DNA of 37,869 nucleotides from Clostridium sp. K13 (GTDB lineage: Bacteria; Bacillota; Clostridia; Clostridiales; Clostridiaceae), in assembly GCF_019734195.1 (NCBI RefSeq), contig NZ_JAASHM010000031.1, positions 1-37,869 of the forward strand, read 5' to 3'. Below the pieces are notes generated by a model. It was not told the DNA's origin. It did not search any database and saw nothing but the letters and a program-made list of their open reading frames with translations. Position numbers and translations under genes: made by a program. This document shows positions 26,126 through 33,642 of this stretch, in pieces; position 1 is the first letter of the stretch, and each line of letters opens with the position of its first letter.

Positions 26126-26704
26126 TTATTTTACACTCCTTATGCCTTGCACTATATATATGGGATTATTGGCTATCATCATATAGCTTTCTCCCCTATT
26201 TTTACTTATATTTACTTGTGAAATATCTACTTGATAATTTAGTTTTTTAATTGTTTCAATTGCTTTATACGCATTATCTAAGGTTATAAAATTCATAACT
26301 ATAGTGCCTTCACTTTGTAGTAAATCATTAGAAATTGAAATTATTTCTTCTAAATTCCCACCTGATCCACCAATAAATATTGAATCAAATCTTTTATTTT
26401 CATCCTTATAGGTCTTTAATATATCTAGAGCTTCACCTTCATCTAAAACAACATTGTTACATTTAAATTTTTCTAAGTTATTCTTAGTTGTAATTATTGC
26501 TTCATTATCCTTTTCAATAGCATATATAATCCCTTTTCTTGCAATCTTAGATGCTTGTACCGTTATTGTTCCTGTTCCAGAACCAATATCAAGAACTATA
26601 GCACCTTCCTTCAAATTCATCTTCCATATACTTAAAGCCCTAATATCTTCCTTAGTCATTGGACAATTTCCTCTTATGAATTCACTATCCTTAATTAAAA
26701 TCAT
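26126..26704 (-). CDS. cbiT: Cobalt-precorrin-6B C15-methyltransferase/decarboxylase CbiT
   Basis: Class I methyltransferase of 192 residues that methylates C15 and decarboxylates the ring C acetate. It begins with IRGNCPMTKEDIRAL (about 9-23), typical of CbiT, followed by the SAM loop VLDIGSGTGTITVQ and FIGGSGGNLEEI. Here cbiE and cbiT are separate genes rather than the CobL fusion. The stop of cbiE lies 9 bp upstream. Confidence 0.94.
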   Translation of the reverse strand: MILIKDSEFIRGNCPMTKEDIRALSIWKMNLKEGAIVLDIGSGTGTITVQASKIARKGIIYAIEKDNEAIITTKNNLEKFKCNNVVLDEGEALDILKTYKDENKRFDSIFIGGSGGNLEEIISISNDLLQSEGTIVMNFITLDNAYKAIETIKKLNYQVDISQVNISKNRGESYMMIANNPIYIVQGIRSVK

Positions 26705-26713
26705 AAACTTTTA

Positions 26714-27322
26714 CTAACCCTCTTTCTCAACAATTAATATTGCCATATTACTAACTTTTTCACATAAAAATTCTTTTGGTTTACCCTGTAGTATTCTTTC
26801 ATTTTCATATGATAAATACTCGCCTATAATTACATTACATTCAATATTATTCTCATTTAATAAATTGCATAAAAATGTGCAATTATTTTTATTATCTGTA
26901 AGCCATATAGATAATTTATTTTCCTTAACTTTAGCTATAAATTCTTCCTTTCTACCATGTATACTTCCAGTAAATGCATAACTCCAACTTTTGTTTAACT
27001 TCGATGTTAAATATTGAAAGGAACTTAATCCTGGTACCACTTCTATATTCCCCTGATAGTTTTTTCTTATATATTCACTTATTCCAAAAAAAGTAGGATC
27101 TCCAGATGCAACTAATGAAATAACATTATCTTGTCCATTTGCTTCTATATACTCTATTATTTCCTTTAATGAATTCATTATTGTTTTTTTAGTGTTAATA
27201 AAATTCAAATCATTAATTACTCTATTAAATCCAATAATCTCATTACTTTTTTTTAATATTTCTATTGCTTTAGGTAATATATAATCTTTACTTCCAGGGC
27301 CTATCCCAACAATATAAACCAT
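26714..27322 (-). CDS. cbiE: Cobalt-precorrin-7 C5-methyltransferase CbiE
   Basis: SAM methylase of 202 residues acting at C5. It carries VGIGPGSKDYILPKA (4-18), EIIGFNRVI, SLVASGDPTFFGIS and VVPGLSSFQYL. The middle segment FTGSIHGRK is the CbiE form of a loop conserved in the CobL N-terminal domain. It has a good AAGGAG site and lies 65 bp after cbiD. Confidence 0.93.
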   Translation of the reverse strand: MVYIVGIGPGSKDYILPKAIEILKKSNEIIGFNRVINDLNFINTKKTIMNSLKEIIEYIEANGQDNVISLVASGDPTFFGISEYIRKNYQGNIEVVPGLSSFQYLTSKLNKSWSYAFTGSIHGRKEEFIAKVKENKLSIWLTDNKNNCTFLCNLLNENNIECNVIIGEYLSYENERILQGKPKEFLCEKVSNMAILIVEKEG

Positions 27323-27387
27323 ATTATGCTCCTTTATATATTAAATAAAATTTTCGCTTACTTCTTATTTTTTACTATATATATATT

Positions 27388-28524
27388 TCACTTTTCTCCC
27401 TCTAATGAATTATATAAAATGTTATAGTCTGAAAAACCGTAATACATTATTACATTACATTTCATTTGCCCATAAGTATAAATATTCAATCTTTCAATAA
27501 TTTTATTCCCTATATTTTTATAAAGCTCTTCATAGCCTTTCCCTAAAAATTTCACAGCTCCTTCACTTGTTTTCTGCTGTAAAATAGTTTTTATAAGATT
27601 TGTATCATACCCTAAAAGTGCAAGCTCTAAAGCTATAACTTCAAGTCTTACATCATTTACTCTACTATGGGTGTTAAAGCATCCATAAGCTACTTTACTT
27701 ACTTTCCCTATATGTCCAACAAGAATAACTTCCTTTATCTTTATTTCTAAGCAACATTCTAATGCAAAACCAACAAAGTTTGATATAATAACTATTTCAT
27801 CTTCATTAAACCCTTGATCCTTAGCACATTTTTCACCTATATTTCCAAAGGTAAGTACTAATCGTTCTTTTCCTTTTCCCTTTTGTCTTATCTCTATTCT
27901 TATAGATTCCTTTAATGCCTCTTCTGACATTGGTTTAACTATCCCTGATGTTCCAAGAATAGAAATCCCACCAACAATTCCAAGTCTAGGATTAAATGTT
28001 CTTTCAGCTATTTCTCTCCCCTGAGGCGCACTTATTGTTACCTTTATAGGGCATTTCTTCTTAATTTGTGCCTTTTCCATATACCTAAACGGTAGGTTCT
28101 CCTTTACCGCTTGTTCTATAGTTCTTCTTGGAGTTGGATTTATAGCATGAAGTCCTTTTTCTATAAATAATCCATCCTTTGTTACAACTCCAATACCCTC
28201 TCCCCCTACTAATAAGAAATCTGCTTCTTTATTCTTACCTTTTATAATTTCCACTTTAGCGTATATCTCTATTCCATCTGTTATATCAGGGTCATCTCCT
28301 CCATCTTTTATTACGGAGACTATACAATAATCTTTACATTTCTCTACTGAATTTATAGGTATTGTTATTTTTACTCCCTTAGGTGTCATTATTTCTACAT
28401 CTTGTAATTTAACATCATTAAAAAGCATAATTGTTGCTGCTTTTGCTGCTGCAGTTGCACAAGATCCAGTGGTATAACCACATCTAAGTTTTTTTCCATC
28501 ACTCATAACATAAAGGTCTAACAT
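27388..28524 (-). CDS. cbiD: Cobalt-precorrin-5B C1-methyltransferase CbiD
   Basis: The 378-residue enzyme transfers a methyl group to C1 in the anaerobic branch; its fold is not that of the other cobalamin methylases. Hallmarks are LRCGYTTGSCATAAAKAA (13-30), GGDDPDITDG, GEGIGVVTKDGL, INPTPRRTI and GISILGTSGIVKPMS. A GGAGGTGAG site lies about 12 nt before the ATG, a slightly long spacing. It follows cbiC by 42 bp. Confidence 0.94.
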   Translation of the reverse strand: MLDLYVMSDGKKLRCGYTTGSCATAAAKAATIMLFNDVKLQDVEIMTPKGVKITIPINSVEKCKDYCIVSVIKDGGDDPDITDGIEIYAKVEIIKGKNKEADFLLVGGEGIGVVTKDGLFIEKGLHAINPTPRRTIEQAVKENLPFRYMEKAQIKKKCPIKVTISAPQGREIAERTFNPRLGIVGGISILGTSGIVKPMSEEALKESIRIEIRQKGKGKERLVLTFGNIGEKCAKDQGFNEDEIVIISNFVGFALECCLEIKIKEVILVGHIGKVSKVAYGCFNTHSRVNDVRLEVIALELALLGYDTNLIKTILQQKTSEGAVKFLGKGYEELYKNIGNKIIERLNIYTYGQMKCNVIMYYGFSDYNILYNSLEGEK

Positions 28525-28566
28525 TCTAATAAACTCACCTCCTAATTTCTTATATTTTAATAAATC

Positions 28567-29190
28567 TTATCTTTCAACCACATTATACATAAGTGCATTT
28601 ACTATAGAAGCTGCCACAGTGCTTCCGCCTTTTCTTCCCTTAACTCTTATATACGGAACATTAAGTTCATCTAAGTTCTCTTTACTTTCAGCAGCTCCAA
28701 CAAATCCTACTGGTACAGCTATAATAAGCTTAGGGTTTGCTTTTTTACATTTTATTAATTCTTTTAATTTAAATAATGCTGTAGGAGCATTTCCAAATAC
28801 AAAAATATCAACATCATCATTGCATGCCTTCTCCACAGCCGCCATAGAACGAGTTATACCTTTTTCTTTTGCTTCTTTATGTACTTCATCTAAATTTACA
28901 TAACAAATAGCTTTTCCATTTAATTTTGATAAAGCCATCTTATTTATTCCTGATAAAGCCATATTAGTATCTGTATAAATTGTAAAAGACCTTTTAAAAA
29001 CTTCTTTTGAGGCTTCTATAGCATCTTTACTTATTTCTACTAAATCTTTATATTCAAAATCTGCTGTAGTATGAATAGTTCTCTTTATTATAGAAAGCTC
29101 TTCTTTACTAAAATTATGCTCTCCCATTTCACTTTCTATAATCTTCATACTAGTATTTTCTATTTCCATTGGATTTTTAATATAGTCCAT
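28567..29190 (-). CDS. cbiC: Cobalt-precorrin-8 methylmutase CbiC
   Basis: The 207-residue enzyme moves the C11 methyl group to C12, giving cobyrinate. The catalytic His is in RTIHTTADFEY (about residue 40). Other family motifs are TDTNMALSGINK and VPVGFVGAAESKE, and near the C-terminus KGRKGGSTVAASIVNAL. It has AAGGAG upstream and follows cbiA by 39 bp. Confidence 0.94.
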   Translation of the reverse strand: MDYIKNPMEIENTSMKIIESEMGEHNFSKEELSIIKRTIHTTADFEYKDLVEISKDAIEASKEVFKRSFTIYTDTNMALSGINKMALSKLNGKAICYVNLDEVHKEAKEKGITRSMAAVEKACNDDVDIFVFGNAPTALFKLKELIKCKKANPKLIIAVPVGFVGAAESKENLDELNVPYIRVKGRKGGSTVAASIVNALMYNVVER

Positions 29191-29229
29191 ATTATATTCT
29201 CCTTATTTCGCCTTTAAATAAGCTTTATA

Positions 29230-30513
29230 TTACTTCAATAATTCCTTAATAAACTCAATGTTTCCAAAGAAATGTACATGCGGATAACCAGCTAAAGTAT
29301 TTTTCTTTTTATATCCACACTTCCAACTAACTTTATCACCAGCATATGTTGTTTTAGTAATATCATATACTGTACTTTCATTAGAATTAACCTTTGATTT
29401 ATGGAATTCATGACAATTAATTTTTATATTATTAAAGTCTAACGTTGCATATCCAAATCTATTTAACCTTTTAGTCATTTCACTATTTCCCTTGAAGAAA
29501 CCTACCATATTAACACTATCTATATTTTCAGTTAAGTACATTAAACCTCCACATTCGGCATAGCAATTTAATCCCTTATCAAGGGCTTCCTTTATACTTC
29601 TTAACATATCTGTATTTTTACTTAATTGATCCTTAAATACTTCCGGATATCCCCCTCCCAAGTATAAGAAATCAATATTTTCAGGTAGCTTTTTATCTCT
29701 AATTGGACTAAAATAAACAACTTCTCCTACTTCTTCTAATAACTCTAAATTTTCTTTATAATAAAATCTAAATGCCTCATCATAAGCTATTGCAATTTTT
29801 TTATTAAGTCTATTTAAATGATAATTATCTTCAAATTTCTTTACGTCCTTAAAGCTTTCTATAATTTCATCTAAATTTATATATTTTTCTATAAGCTCTG
29901 CTAAGTAATTTATCTTTTTATTTAAGCCTTCAACCTCAACACTTTGAACTAACCCTAAATGTCTACTTTCTAATTTAAGCTCATCATCTTTAGGTACATA
30001 ACCAAATACTTTTAGCCCACAATGCATTTCTATAGCTGGCTTTAATAAACTATAAAAACTTTCACTTACACAATTTAATACAACTCCAACGATATTAGCA
30101 TTTCTAAAGTTTTTAATTCCATTAATTTCTGCACATAAAGTCACACTTTGTGCCTTTGGTGTTATAACTAATATAATAGGTGAATCATCTAAAACCTTAG
30201 AAACACTATAGGTAGAACATTCCTCATCTAAGCCTTTCCCATCATATAATCCCATAACACCTTCAACTACCGCTAAATCACCTTTACCTCTAGAGAAGCT
30301 AGCCTTAACACCCTCTTCCCCCATTATGTGTAAATCTAAATTTCTTGATACTTTTCCTGTTATTTCAGTATGAAATCCAGTATCAATGTAGTCTGGGCCT
30401 ACTTTATATCCTTGTACATCATAATTTCTATTTTTTAATGCTTTCATCAATCCAAGAGTAAAAGTAGTTTTTCCTCCCCCACTGCAATTAGATGAAATTA
30501 TCATTGTCTTCAT
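29230..30513 (-). CDS. cbiA: Cobyrinate a,c-diamide synthase CbiA
   Basis: ATP- and glutamine-dependent amidase of 427 residues that converts cob(II)yrinate to its a,c-diamide, the last corrin-ring step encoded here. The N-terminal half is a dethiobiotin-synthetase-like ATPase with SNCSGGGKTTFTLGLM (8-23). The C-terminal half is a class I glutaminase-like domain with YAECGGLMYL, nucleophile about Cys321, and a terminal HVHFFGN. It follows cbiK by 68 bp with GAGGAG upstream. Confidence 0.94.
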   Translation of the reverse strand: MKTMIISSNCSGGGKTTFTLGLMKALKNRNYDVQGYKVGPDYIDTGFHTEITGKVSRNLDLHIMGEEGVKASFSRGKGDLAVVEGVMGLYDGKGLDEECSTYSVSKVLDDSPIILVITPKAQSVTLCAEINGIKNFRNANIVGVVLNCVSESFYSLLKPAIEMHCGLKVFGYVPKDDELKLESRHLGLVQSVEVEGLNKKINYLAELIEKYINLDEIIESFKDVKKFEDNYHLNRLNKKIAIAYDEAFRFYYKENLELLEEVGEVVYFSPIRDKKLPENIDFLYLGGGYPEVFKDQLSKNTDMLRSIKEALDKGLNCYAECGGLMYLTENIDSVNMVGFFKGNSEMTKRLNRFGYATLDFNNIKINCHEFHKSKVNSNESTVYDITKTTYAGDKVSWKCGYKKKNTLAGYPHVHFFGNIEFIKELLK

Positions 30514-30581
30514 ATATTCTGTCTCCTCAATTTTTAGCTTATATTTTAATTAATACTTTCTTTTTATAGAGTCTATCACTA

Positions 30582-31424
30582 TTAATTATTTACCTTAACT
30601 CTATGTCCTTTTTTAGTTTCTCCAGCACCTATATATCTATTATTTATAAGGTCTTCAATTCTATTTATATATAACTCATTAAATTTTTCGTTTTCCCCAA
30701 GACCCTTCATATGTATATTTACTTTAATTCCTTCTTCCTCTAACATTGATTTCCAGGAATCTTCTTCATCAGAAGCCATATCATTTCTAGCATGATCCCC
30801 TGCAACTACCATTAATGGGGCTAGCGTTACTTCATTTACACTTTTTCTTTTTAATCTTTTAAGCACGGTTTCAAAATTAGGATATCCTTCGACAGTTCCT
30901 ACAAATACATTTTCGTATCCTTCATCCTCAAATATTGCTTGAAGACACCCATATACTGAATTCGCTGAATGTGCTGTTCCATGTCCTACATATACTACAG
31001 CATTATTTTCTTCATATAACTTTTTTGTAGCTTCAATAAATAATGAATAATCTTGAGGTAATTCCTCTATTCCTTGATAATAAAAAATTGGTCTTCCTAT
31101 CTTTAGAGATTTAAATTTATCTTTATATAATTCTCCTATTTTATTTATATATATAAATTCTTCTCCTGGTATTATATGCAAAGGTTGCATAATTACTTCA
31201 TCATATCCCTGTTCATATAGCTTTTCCAACATTTCTTCAGGAGTATCAATGAACATTTCATATTTTTCTTTTAACTTCTTTATTATCTTATGAGATGTAA
31301 ATGCTCTATAAGTATCATAGTCATTAAAATAATCTCTTATTTGATTCTCAGCCTTTTCAATTGTTACTTTTAAAGTATCTATATAGCTTGTACCAAAACT
31401 AACTACTAGTATTGCTTTTTTCAT
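30582..31424 (-). CDS. cbiK: Sirohydrochlorin cobaltochelatase CbiK (anaerobic)
   Basis: The 280-residue enzyme inserts Co2+ into sirohydrochlorin, the committed step of the oxygen-independent pathway. It has AILVVSFGTSY near the N-terminus, YVGHGTAHSANSVY (about 145-158) and LAPLMVVAGDHARNDM (about 200-215) with the metal and catalytic His residues of the CbiK/HemH fold. ATG 31424 is preferred because GGAG is 8 nt upstream; an in-frame TTG at 31439 overlaps that site. It is the first gene of the operon, directly behind the riboswitch terminator. There is no signal peptide, so it is cytoplasmic. Confidence 0.93.
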   Translation of the reverse strand: MKKAILVVSFGTSYIDTLKVTIEKAENQIRDYFNDYDTYRAFTSHKIIKKLKEKYEMFIDTPEEMLEKLYEQGYDEVIMQPLHIIPGEEFIYINKIGELYKDKFKSLKIGRPIFYYQGIEELPQDYSLFIEATKKLYEENNAVVYVGHGTAHSANSVYGCLQAIFEDEGYENVFVGTVEGYPNFETVLKRLKRKSVNEVTLAPLMVVAGDHARNDMASDEEDSWKSMLEEEGIKVNIHMKGLGENEKFNELYINRIEDLINNRYIGAGETKKGHRVKVNN

Positions 31425-31455
31425 TAACTTATTCTCCAATCAAATTATTTATATA

Positions 31456-31484
31456 ATAAAAAAAGCACCCTTCATAGGGTGCTT
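31456..31484 (-). terminator. Riboswitch-controlled terminator ahead of cbiK
   Basis: The stem AAGCACCC (31463-31470) pairs with GGGTGCTT (31477-31484) and is followed on the - strand by seven T. It lies between the cobalamin aptamer and the cbiK start, 32 bp before the ATG, where premature termination would shut off the operon. Confidence 0.85.
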
Positions 31485-31579
31485 AGACAACACAAATAAA
31501 AGCTATATAAATACTATTTTTAAAATTGTATTTACTAGTCTTTATCATATCATCCTTACCTTCCCACCGAAGTATAGAT

Positions 31580-31717
31580 TAAAATATAGGCAGGTCTCCT
31601 GGCTTAAACTTCATCCTCCTCTCATCCTTCCCAATTTAAAAATCAGTGGATTATTTGAGATTTGTCCGTTATTACAGTAGCGGGGGCTGCAGTGGCATTT
31701 AACCACTTTCCCTTTTA
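31580..31717 (-). promoter_or_regulatory. Cobalamin riboswitch aptamer controlling the cbi operon
   Basis: Read on the - strand, the segment carries the conserved cobalamin aptamer elements in order: GGGAAAGTGG near 31701-31714, the B12 box ATGCCACTG (31690-31698), GCCCCCGCTACTGTAA (31672-31687), GGGAAGGATGA (about 31622-31632), and the closing GCCAGGAGACCTGCC (31589-31603). A terminator hairpin follows about 100 nt downstream. High adenosylcobalamin should favour termination and lower expression of cbiK-cbiQ; this is the known action of the class in Firmicutes and was not tested here. Confidence 0.95.
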
Positions 31718-31753
31718 ATTTTAAAACTTAATTTTAAAACTTAATTTTAAAAA
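31715..31753. repeat. Three tandem 13-bp repeats beside the riboswitch
   Basis: TTAATTTTAAAAC occurs at 31715-31727 and 31728-31740, and TTAATTTTAAAAA at 31741-31753. They lie between the operon promoter and the aptamer. They could be simple slippage of an A+T-rich tract or set the leader length. Confidence 0.8.
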
Positions 31754-31790
31754 CCTAAATTTTTCACTATTCTCTTTTTATATCTATTTA

Positions 31791-31819
31791 ATTAAATACT
31801 AAATTAGAATATTATTCAA
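31791..31819 (-). promoter_or_regulatory. Probable promoter of the cbi operon
   Basis: On the - strand TTGAAT (31814-31819) and TTTAAT (31791-31796) have 17-bp spacing and lie upstream of the aptamer, between aspD and cbiK. Confidence 0.45.
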
Positions 31820-31873
31820 GTTATATTTAAATATTTTTTACAAAACTAGAATAATCCCTCCAATTTAAATGCT

Positions 31874-33508
31874 CTACCATTTAAAAGATTTCCATTCTTC
31901 TGCATACTCATCAAATAACTCATTTATTCCTTTTCCTATAGTTACATATTGTTCATCAGTTAAATTTGCTAAAGATACTCTAATTGACCATGAAGGACCC
32001 TTAAACCCCTCTCCATTTAATAAAACAATACTATACTTTTCTGCTAATTCAAATAAAAATTCAATAGCACTACGCTCTTTTTTTAAGTATTCAACAAATT
32101 CCTCTCCATATTTCATCCTAGCCCAAACTAATAAATCATACTCATTGTAATAATGTGTACTATATGGATCCTCTTTTATTGGTAATCCAATTAAATTTTC
32201 ATATAATAACTCTTTACGATTCTTGCATATACTTTTAGTTTGTTCTTTATATTTATTTTCCTTATCTAACAATGCAAATACTGAAAAAATAGCCATTTGT
32301 ACTTGTTGAGGCGTTGAAAGACCTGCTGTATGATTTAATGCAACTTGCCTACTATCAGCAACTAATCTATCTATAAATGGTATTTTTTCTGGCTCTGTAC
32401 TCATAGTTGAATATCTTTCATCAACTATATCCTTAGATTCTTCATCTAACTCACTTATTAATTTATCAAAAACATTATTTTCAGCAAGTGCTATAACTCC
32501 TAGTCTCCATCCAGTTACTCCAAAATACTTTGAGTAAGAATAAACACCAATTGTGTTATATGGCATAGTTACCATAAAGGATTTAAATTTATCACAAAAA
32601 GTTCCATATACGTCATCTGTTACTATCATTAGGTTAGGATTTTTCTCTTCTACAATCTTTATTATATACTCCATAGACTCTTCATTGATAGAAACTGATG
32701 GTGGATTACTTGGATTAACTATACAAGCCAACTTTATATCTTTATCTGCCAGCTTATCTAACTCTTCCTTAGGATATTGCCAAGTATGCCTTCCTTCTTC
32801 ATTAATTTCTGATGCATATATGTTTACAACCTTAAAATTATATCTTGGTAGTTCAGGAATATCTAAATATGGTGTAAATATTGGAACTAGTAATGCTATT
32901 TTATCTCCTGGACATAATAATCTGTTAGCCTCAAGAGAATCAAATATATAACACATTGCTGCTGTTCCTCCCTCTACAGCAAAAATATTATGATTGTCTT
33001 TCTTAAAATCTCCTCCCATTTCTTTAATTAAATAATCCCTTACTACTTTTTCAATATGTATCAACATTCTATCTGGCAAAGGATAATTATCACCTATTAT
33101 CCCATCTACAAGCTCAAAAACCCAATTATCCTTATCAAAATCATGTACTTCTATTCCATATTCTATTATTTTATTAAGTAACTCTATTCCAGGCGCATTT
33201 TGATTTTTTTCATAATATATTTTAAATCTATTATAAATCCCTGTATTATGAGGCATGCCTGCTAAATCCACATCACACCAAGTTCGTTTAGTTTCTTCCA
33301 CTGCAAATTGTCCTAATGTAAAAAATGCTTGCCTCGGTGTTGCTGCTGTCCAATTTGGATTTCCTCTACCTGCATTTAATAATACATTTGTCCCCTTTCT
33401 TTCTGATTTTAATGCAAGTTCTATTAATTTATCCTTTAATTCAAAAGGACTTAAACTTTTCACTTCTTCTATTAACTTTTTCCTTTTTATTTCTCTAATT
33501 GTACTCAT
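31874..33508 (-). CDS. aspD: Aspartate aminotransferase / aspartate 4-decarboxylase
   Basis: PLP enzyme of about 544 residues, longer than ordinary aspartate aminotransferases (about 400) and equal to the bifunctional aspartate beta-decarboxylase group. That group converts aspartate to alanine and CO2 in large oligomers. It carries NAGRGNPNW (about 46-54), the PLP-binding IVNPSNPPSVSI and DDVYGTF, and the Schiff-base lysine in YSYSKYFGVTGWRLG (about Lys327). The start is set at ATG 33506-33508, 10 nt after AGAGG; two in-frame GTG codons just upstream are alternatives. No terminator is seen between it and the cbi promoter, so some readthrough into the riboswitch leader is possible. Confidence 0.88.
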   Translation of the reverse strand: MSTIREIKRKKLIEEVKSLSPFELKDKLIELALKSERKGTNVLLNAGRGNPNWTAATPRQAFFTLGQFAVEETKRTWCDVDLAGMPHNTGIYNRFKIYYEKNQNAPGIELLNKIIEYGIEVHDFDKDNWVFELVDGIIGDNYPLPDRMLIHIEKVVRDYLIKEMGGDFKKDNHNIFAVEGGTAAMCYIFDSLEANRLLCPGDKIALLVPIFTPYLDIPELPRYNFKVVNIYASEINEEGRHTWQYPKEELDKLADKDIKLACIVNPSNPPSVSINEESMEYIIKIVEEKNPNLMIVTDDVYGTFCDKFKSFMVTMPYNTIGVYSYSKYFGVTGWRLGVIALAENNVFDKLISELDEESKDIVDERYSTMSTEPEKIPFIDRLVADSRQVALNHTAGLSTPQQVQMAIFSVFALLDKENKYKEQTKSICKNRKELLYENLIGLPIKEDPYSTHYYNEYDLLVWARMKYGEEFVEYLKKERSAIEFLFELAEKYSIVLLNGEGFKGPSWSIRVSLANLTDEQYVTIGKGINELFDEYAEEWKSFKW

Positions 33509-33592
33509 ATTCACCACACCTCTTATCTAAATAGCAATCTAATTCTATTATTGCTATTTTTCTCTGTATATATTTAAAATATTCTTATAACC

Positions 33593-33637
33593 AAAAAGAG
33601 AGATTTACAAAAAAATTGCAAATCTCTCTTTTTTTAA
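33593..33637 (-). terminator. Terminator of the DUF5011 surface-protein gene
   Basis: A 14-bp stem (33593-33606 with 33620-33633) with T runs on both sides. It lies a few bases after the stop codon at 33643. Confidence 0.8.
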
Positions 33638-33642
33638 TTATT

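Noticed and set aside
31866..31887. Palindrome around the aspD stop codon as a terminator
   Set aside because: The stem is purely A+T at its base and lacks a following T run.
32553..32951. 132-codon open frame on + inside aspD
   Set aside because: It is antisense to conserved PLP-enzyme sequence; its composition matches a shadow frame.
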